DNA of 64,000 nucleotides from Ketobacter sp. (lineage in GTDB: Bacteria > Pseudomonadota > Gammaproteobacteria > Pseudomonadales > Ketobacteraceae). Shown here one piece after another: positions 61,661 through 64,000 of this stretch. Positions within the stretch are counted from its first letter, which is position 1. Every line of letters begins with the position of its first letter. The notes beneath the pieces are model-generated. The model ran no database searches. It had not been told where the DNA came from and was given only the letters and a program-made list of their open reading frames with translations. The stretch spans positions 24,099 through 88,098 of the forward strand of contig NZ_RCHN01000036.1 in NCBI RefSeq assembly GCF_003671495.1. Direction: 5' to 3'. A program made the translations under genes and the position numbers.

Positions 61661-63532
61661 ATGACCTCCAATACTGAACAGCAAAAGTCCCAGCTAAAAC
61701 AACTGATTACCAAAGGTAAGGAACAGGGCTTCCTCACCTATGCAGAAGTGAACGATCACCTGCCGGCGGACATCACCGACCCGGATCAGATCGAAGACAT
61801 CATCGGCATGATCAACGACATGGGCATTCCCGTGCACGAAGTAGCACCGGAAACCGATGAACTTCTGCTCAATGACAATGCCAACAACACCGACGAAGAT
61901 GCTGCTGAAGAAGCCGCCGCTGCCCTGGCCTCGGTTGAGAGCGAGCCAGGCCGCACCACCGACCCCGTGCGCATGTACATGCGCGAAATGGGTACCGTGG
62001 AGCTGCTGACCCGCGAAGGCGAGATCGTCATTGCCAAGCGCATCGAAGAAGGCATCCGCGAAGTCATGCACGCCCTGGCCTATTGGCCCGGCTGTATCGA
62101 CACCGTGCTGGGTGAATACCATCGCGTCACCGAGAGCGAAGAAGGCCGCCTGTCGGACGTCATCTCCGGCTTTATCTCCGAAGAGGACGAAATCGCCTCC
62201 CCCACCCCCATCAACCAGGAACCGGTCGCTGCCCAGAAAAACGACGGTGACGACGATGATGAGGATGAAGACGACGATTCCGACAGCGACAGCGACGACT
62301 CCAGCGATGACAACAATATCGATCCGGAGCTGGCCAAAGAAAAGTTCGACGAACTGGAATCGCTGTACAAAAAAGCGGAAGCCGCCATTGCCAAGCATGG
62401 CCGCGAATCCAAGCGCGCCGAAACCGCCCTGGGCAAGCTGGCTGACCACTTTGTTACCTTCAAGCTGGTGCCCCGCCTGTTCGATCAGGTGGAAACCGAA
62501 ATTCGCGACACCCTCACCTCCATCCGTGCCGCCGAACGCACCATCATGAACAACTGTATCCGCCTGGCCAAAATGCCGCGCAAGGAGTTCATCAAGAGCT
62601 TCCCCGGCAACGAAGTGGACCTGGAATGGATCGACCAGCACATCAAGGCCGGCAAACCCTATTCCGACGGCCTGGCCAATGTGCGCCCGGAAGTACTGCG
62701 CGCCCAGCGCCGCATGGTGCAGCTGCAGGAACTGATCAGCCTGACCATTCCGGAAATCAAGGAAGTCAATCGCCGCATGTCCATCGGCGAGGCCAAGGCA
62801 CGCCGCGCCAAGAAGGAAATGGTGGAAGCCAACCTGCGTCTGGTTATTTCGATCGCCAAGAAATACACCAACCGTGGCCTGCAGTTCCTGGACCTGATCC
62901 AGGAAGGCAACATCGGTTTGATGAAAGCGGTGGACAAGTTCGAATACCGCCGCGGTTACAAGTTCTCCACCTACGCAACCTGGTGGATTCGTCAGGCCAT
63001 CACCCGCTCCATCGCGGACCAGGCCCGCACCATCCGTATTCCGGTGCACATGATCGAAACCATCAACAAGCTGAACCGGGTATCCCGCCAGATGCTGCAG
63101 GAAATGGGCCGCGAGCCCACCCCTGAAGAACTGGGCGTACGCCTGGAAATGCCGGAAGACAAAGTACGCAAGGTGCTGAAGATCGCCAAGGAGCCCATCT
63201 CGATGGAAACCCCCATCGGCGATGATGAAGACTCCCATCTGGGTGACTTTATCGAAGATTCCACCATCGATTCACCGGTAGATTCCGCCACCATCGAGGG
63301 CCTGCAGGAAGCCACCCGCGAAGTGCTGGCCGGCCTCACCGCCCGTGAAGCGAAGGTACTCAGCATGCGCTTCGGCATCGACATGAACACCGACCACACC
63401 CTGGAAGAAGTGGGCAAACAGTTCGATGTAACCCGGGAACGGATTCGACAGATCGAAGCCAAAGCCCTGCGCAAACTGCGTCACCCCAGCCGCTCAGAAC
63501 ACCTGCGCAGCTTCCTCGACAGCGAAAACTAA
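61661..63532 (+). CDS. rpoD: RNA polymerase primary sigma factor (sigma-70)
   Basis: Housekeeping sigma factor of 623 residues. Region 1.1 lies at the start ([20 protein letters not shown]), region 1.2 at [21 protein letters not shown], a non-conserved acidic insert near residues 200-222 with a long run of aspartate, glutamate and serine, region 2 at [39 protein letters not shown] in pieces, and region 4 with [20 protein letters not shown]. The start [11 protein letters not shown] is chosen for length, as a frame to 61622 exists. Ends the operon before tRNA-Ile2. Confidence 0.97.
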   Translation: MTSNTEQQKSQLKQLITKGKEQGFLTYAEVNDHLPADITDPDQIEDIIGMINDMGIPVHEVAPETDELLLNDNANNTDEDAAEEAAAALASVESEPGRTTDPVRMYMREMGTVELLTREGEIVIAKRIEEGIREVMHALAYWPGCIDTVLGEYHRVTESEEGRLSDVISGFISEEDEIASPTPINQEPVAAQKNDGDDDDEDEDDDSDSDSDDSSDDNNIDPELAKEKFDELESLYKKAEAAIAKHGRESKRAETALGKLADHFVTFKLVPRLFDQVETEIRDTLTSIRAAERTIMNNCIRLAKMPRKEFIKSFPGNEVDLEWIDQHIKAGKPYSDGLANVRPEVLRAQRRMVQLQELISLTIPEIKEVNRRMSIGEAKARRAKKEMVEANLRLVISIAKKYTNRGLQFLDLIQEGNIGLMKAVDKFEYRRGYKFSTYATWWIRQAITRSIADQARTIRIPVHMIETINKLNRVSRQMLQEMGREPTPEELGVRLEMPEDKVRKVLKIAKEPISMETPIGDDEDSHLGDFIEDSTIDSPVDSATIEGLQEATREVLAGLTAREAKVLSMRFGIDMNTDHTLEEVGKQFDVTRERIRQIEAKALRKLRHPSRSEHLRSFLDSEN

Positions 63533-63539
63533 ACCATTG

Positions 63540-63568
63540 TTGGCGCCATTATCGAATCTTCGTATAAT
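63540..63568 (+). promoter_or_regulatory. Predicted sigma-70 promoter of tRNA-Ile2
   Basis: TTGGCG (63540-63545), a 17-base spacer and perfect TATAAT (63563-63568), followed by GGCGCC and the tRNA 16 bases later. Typical stable-RNA promoter spacing. Confidence 0.65.
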
Positions 63569-63574
63569 GGCGCC
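63542..63574. repeat. 11-base inverted repeat overlapping the tRNA-Ile2 promoter
   Basis: GGCGCCATTAT (63542-63552) and ATAATGGCGCC (63564-63574), perfect, with an 11-base spacer. It lies ten bases after the rpoD stop and includes most of the -35 and all but the first base of the -10 of the tRNA promoter. No T-run follows. Possible rpoD mRNA end structure or operator. Confidence 0.6.
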
Positions 63575-63584
63575 CTCTTCTTTG

Positions 63585-63661
63585 GGGCCTATAGCTCAGT
63601 TGGTTAGAGCATCCGACTCATAATCGGCAGGTCGCTGGTTCAAGTCCAGCTGGGCCCACCA
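63585..63661 (+). tRNA. tRNA-Ile2 (anticodon CAT, lysidine-modified type)
   Basis: Acceptor GGGCCTA pairs with TGGGCCC (one G-T), D arm AGCTCAGTTGGTTAGAGC, anticodon stem CCGA/TCGG around CTCATAA (anticodon CAT), T arm CTGG-TTCAAGT-CCAG and encoded CCA. CAT would read Met, but the anticodon arm, the variable region AGGTCG and T arm closely match E. coli ileX, and differ from the elongator tRNA-Met at 17005, so I assign isoleucine (AUA) after TilS modification. Confidence 0.75.
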
Positions 63662-64000
63662 TTTCTTTGTTAAAATTCAACACACAGATAATTGATAAAT
63701 CAAGTTCAGCGAGGGTTACTAATTACAAGAGCAAATTAAAACCGAAGAAGAGTTGCAAGGAACGAGAAAACTTACTCAGCCGAGACAGGCTGGACAGGTT
63801 CAATAACACTAGAATCAGCAGAATCAGCATTTTCTAACACCATTTGATCTTTCTGCACCAATCCTCCCCTCTTTTCCAAATGCTGATGATTTTCTAATGA
63901 TAATTCGAGCTTCTCTTCCAGATGCTTAAGTCTCAACTCAGTTAATGATATCTCCTGTATTTTTTTTTCGTACTCTCCGATTTTCCCCCATACATTAACA
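63662..64000. other. AT-rich segment after tRNA-Ile2
   Basis: By hand count the segment 63661-63960 has about 37 percent GC, whereas the flanking rpoD is near 60 percent. The change begins at the 3-prime end of the tRNA, a common integration point. No integrase or repeat of the tRNA end was seen within the window, which ends here. Confidence 0.6.
63772..64000 (-). CDS. Unrecognised coiled-coil protein, C-terminal end (partial)
   Basis: On the minus strand a frame is open from the right edge to a TAA at 63774-63772, giving about 75 residues of a C terminus. The visible part is a coiled coil with leucine/isoleucine heptads (KKIQEISLTELRLKHLEEKL), then a basic-glycine turn (EKRGGL) and an acidic-polar tail ending PVQPVSAE. 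It is AT-rich and uses codons unlike the rest of the window (many TTA, ATA, AAA). The start, and any function, lie outside. Confidence 0.5.
   Translation of the reverse strand, partial: VNVWGKIGEYEKKIQEISLTELRLKHLEEKLELSLENHQHLEKRGGLVQKDQMVLENADSADSSVIEPVQPVSAE

Noticed and set aside
61694..63238. Minus-strand open frame of 514 codons opposite rpoD
   Set aside because: High-GC codon bias of rpoD keeps the antisense frame open; it shows no motif or ribosome-binding site.

Overview
The window is chromosomal DNA from a gammaproteobacterium. The conserved blocks have pseudomonad/oceanospirillal order as I remember it: prfA-prmC-moeB beside hemA; TPR lipoprotein-lolB-ispE-tRNA-Gln-prs-rplY-pth-ychF; coxB-coxA-ctaG-coxC with SURF1, ctaA and ctaB; and tsaD/rpsU-yqeY-dnaG-rpoD beside plsY, folB, folK, folM and cca. 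The wax-ester genes, heteromeric acyl-CoA dehydrogenase pair, haloalkane dehalogenase and ABC1 kinases suggest a lipid-storing, hydrocarbon-associated marine relative (Ketobacter-, Marinobacter- or Alcanivorax-like). That placement is inference.

Layout. 1-2.3 kb: end of an AraC-type regulator and the glutathione-dependent formaldehyde detoxification pair (fghA, frmA). 2.5-5.8 kb: a porin-like barrel, a small periplasmic binding-type protein and a PAS-GGDEF diguanylate cyclase, closely spaced or overlapping. 5.8-17 kb: housekeeping genes (moeB, prmC, prfA, hemA; TPR lipoprotein, lolB, ispE, tRNA-Gln, prs, rplY, pth, ychF, tRNA-Met). 17.2-26.5 kb: two small conserved genes, a 589-base leader and the aa3-type cytochrome c oxidase locus with its copper and heme A assembly genes. 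26.6-36.6 kb: an autotransporter-type barrel, a two-subunit-type acyl-CoA dehydrogenase pair, a PilZ protein, lytic transglycosylase Slt, a leucine-rich-repeat lipoprotein and a haloalkane dehalogenase. 36.6-43.3 kb: a serine hydrolase, then two ABC1/UbiB-like kinases flanking a translationally coupled degenerate SDR-acyltransferase pair. 43.3-47.4 kb: a lipoprotein with an MltC-like transglycosylase, and a periplasmic MORN-repeat protein. 47.5-51.9 kb: a wax-ester cassette (two-domain fatty acyl reductase, WS/DGAT) divergent from a FabR-like TetR regulator. 51.9-63.7 kb: a methyltransferase, an EamA transporter, cca, folate genes, plsY, tsaD, rpsU, yqeY, dnaG, rpoD and tRNA-Ile2. The last ~340 bases are AT-rich and hold the end of an unrecognised coiled-coil gene, possibly the edge of an inserted element.

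Most interesting items: the wax-ester cassette with two related palindromes in its divergent promoter region; the ABC1 kinase/degenerate SDR/acyltransferase locus; a complete-looking small transcription unit upstream of and divergent from cca (promoter, 38-codon ORF, terminator); repeated TAGTGAC motifs two helical turns apart upstream of the cox operon; a SCO-like protein with the usual histidine replaced; a 19-residue membrane micropeptide ORF; and the AT-rich segment behind tRNA-Ile2. No CRISPR array, insertion sequence or rRNA was seen. All identifications are by reading motifs; no database search was run.
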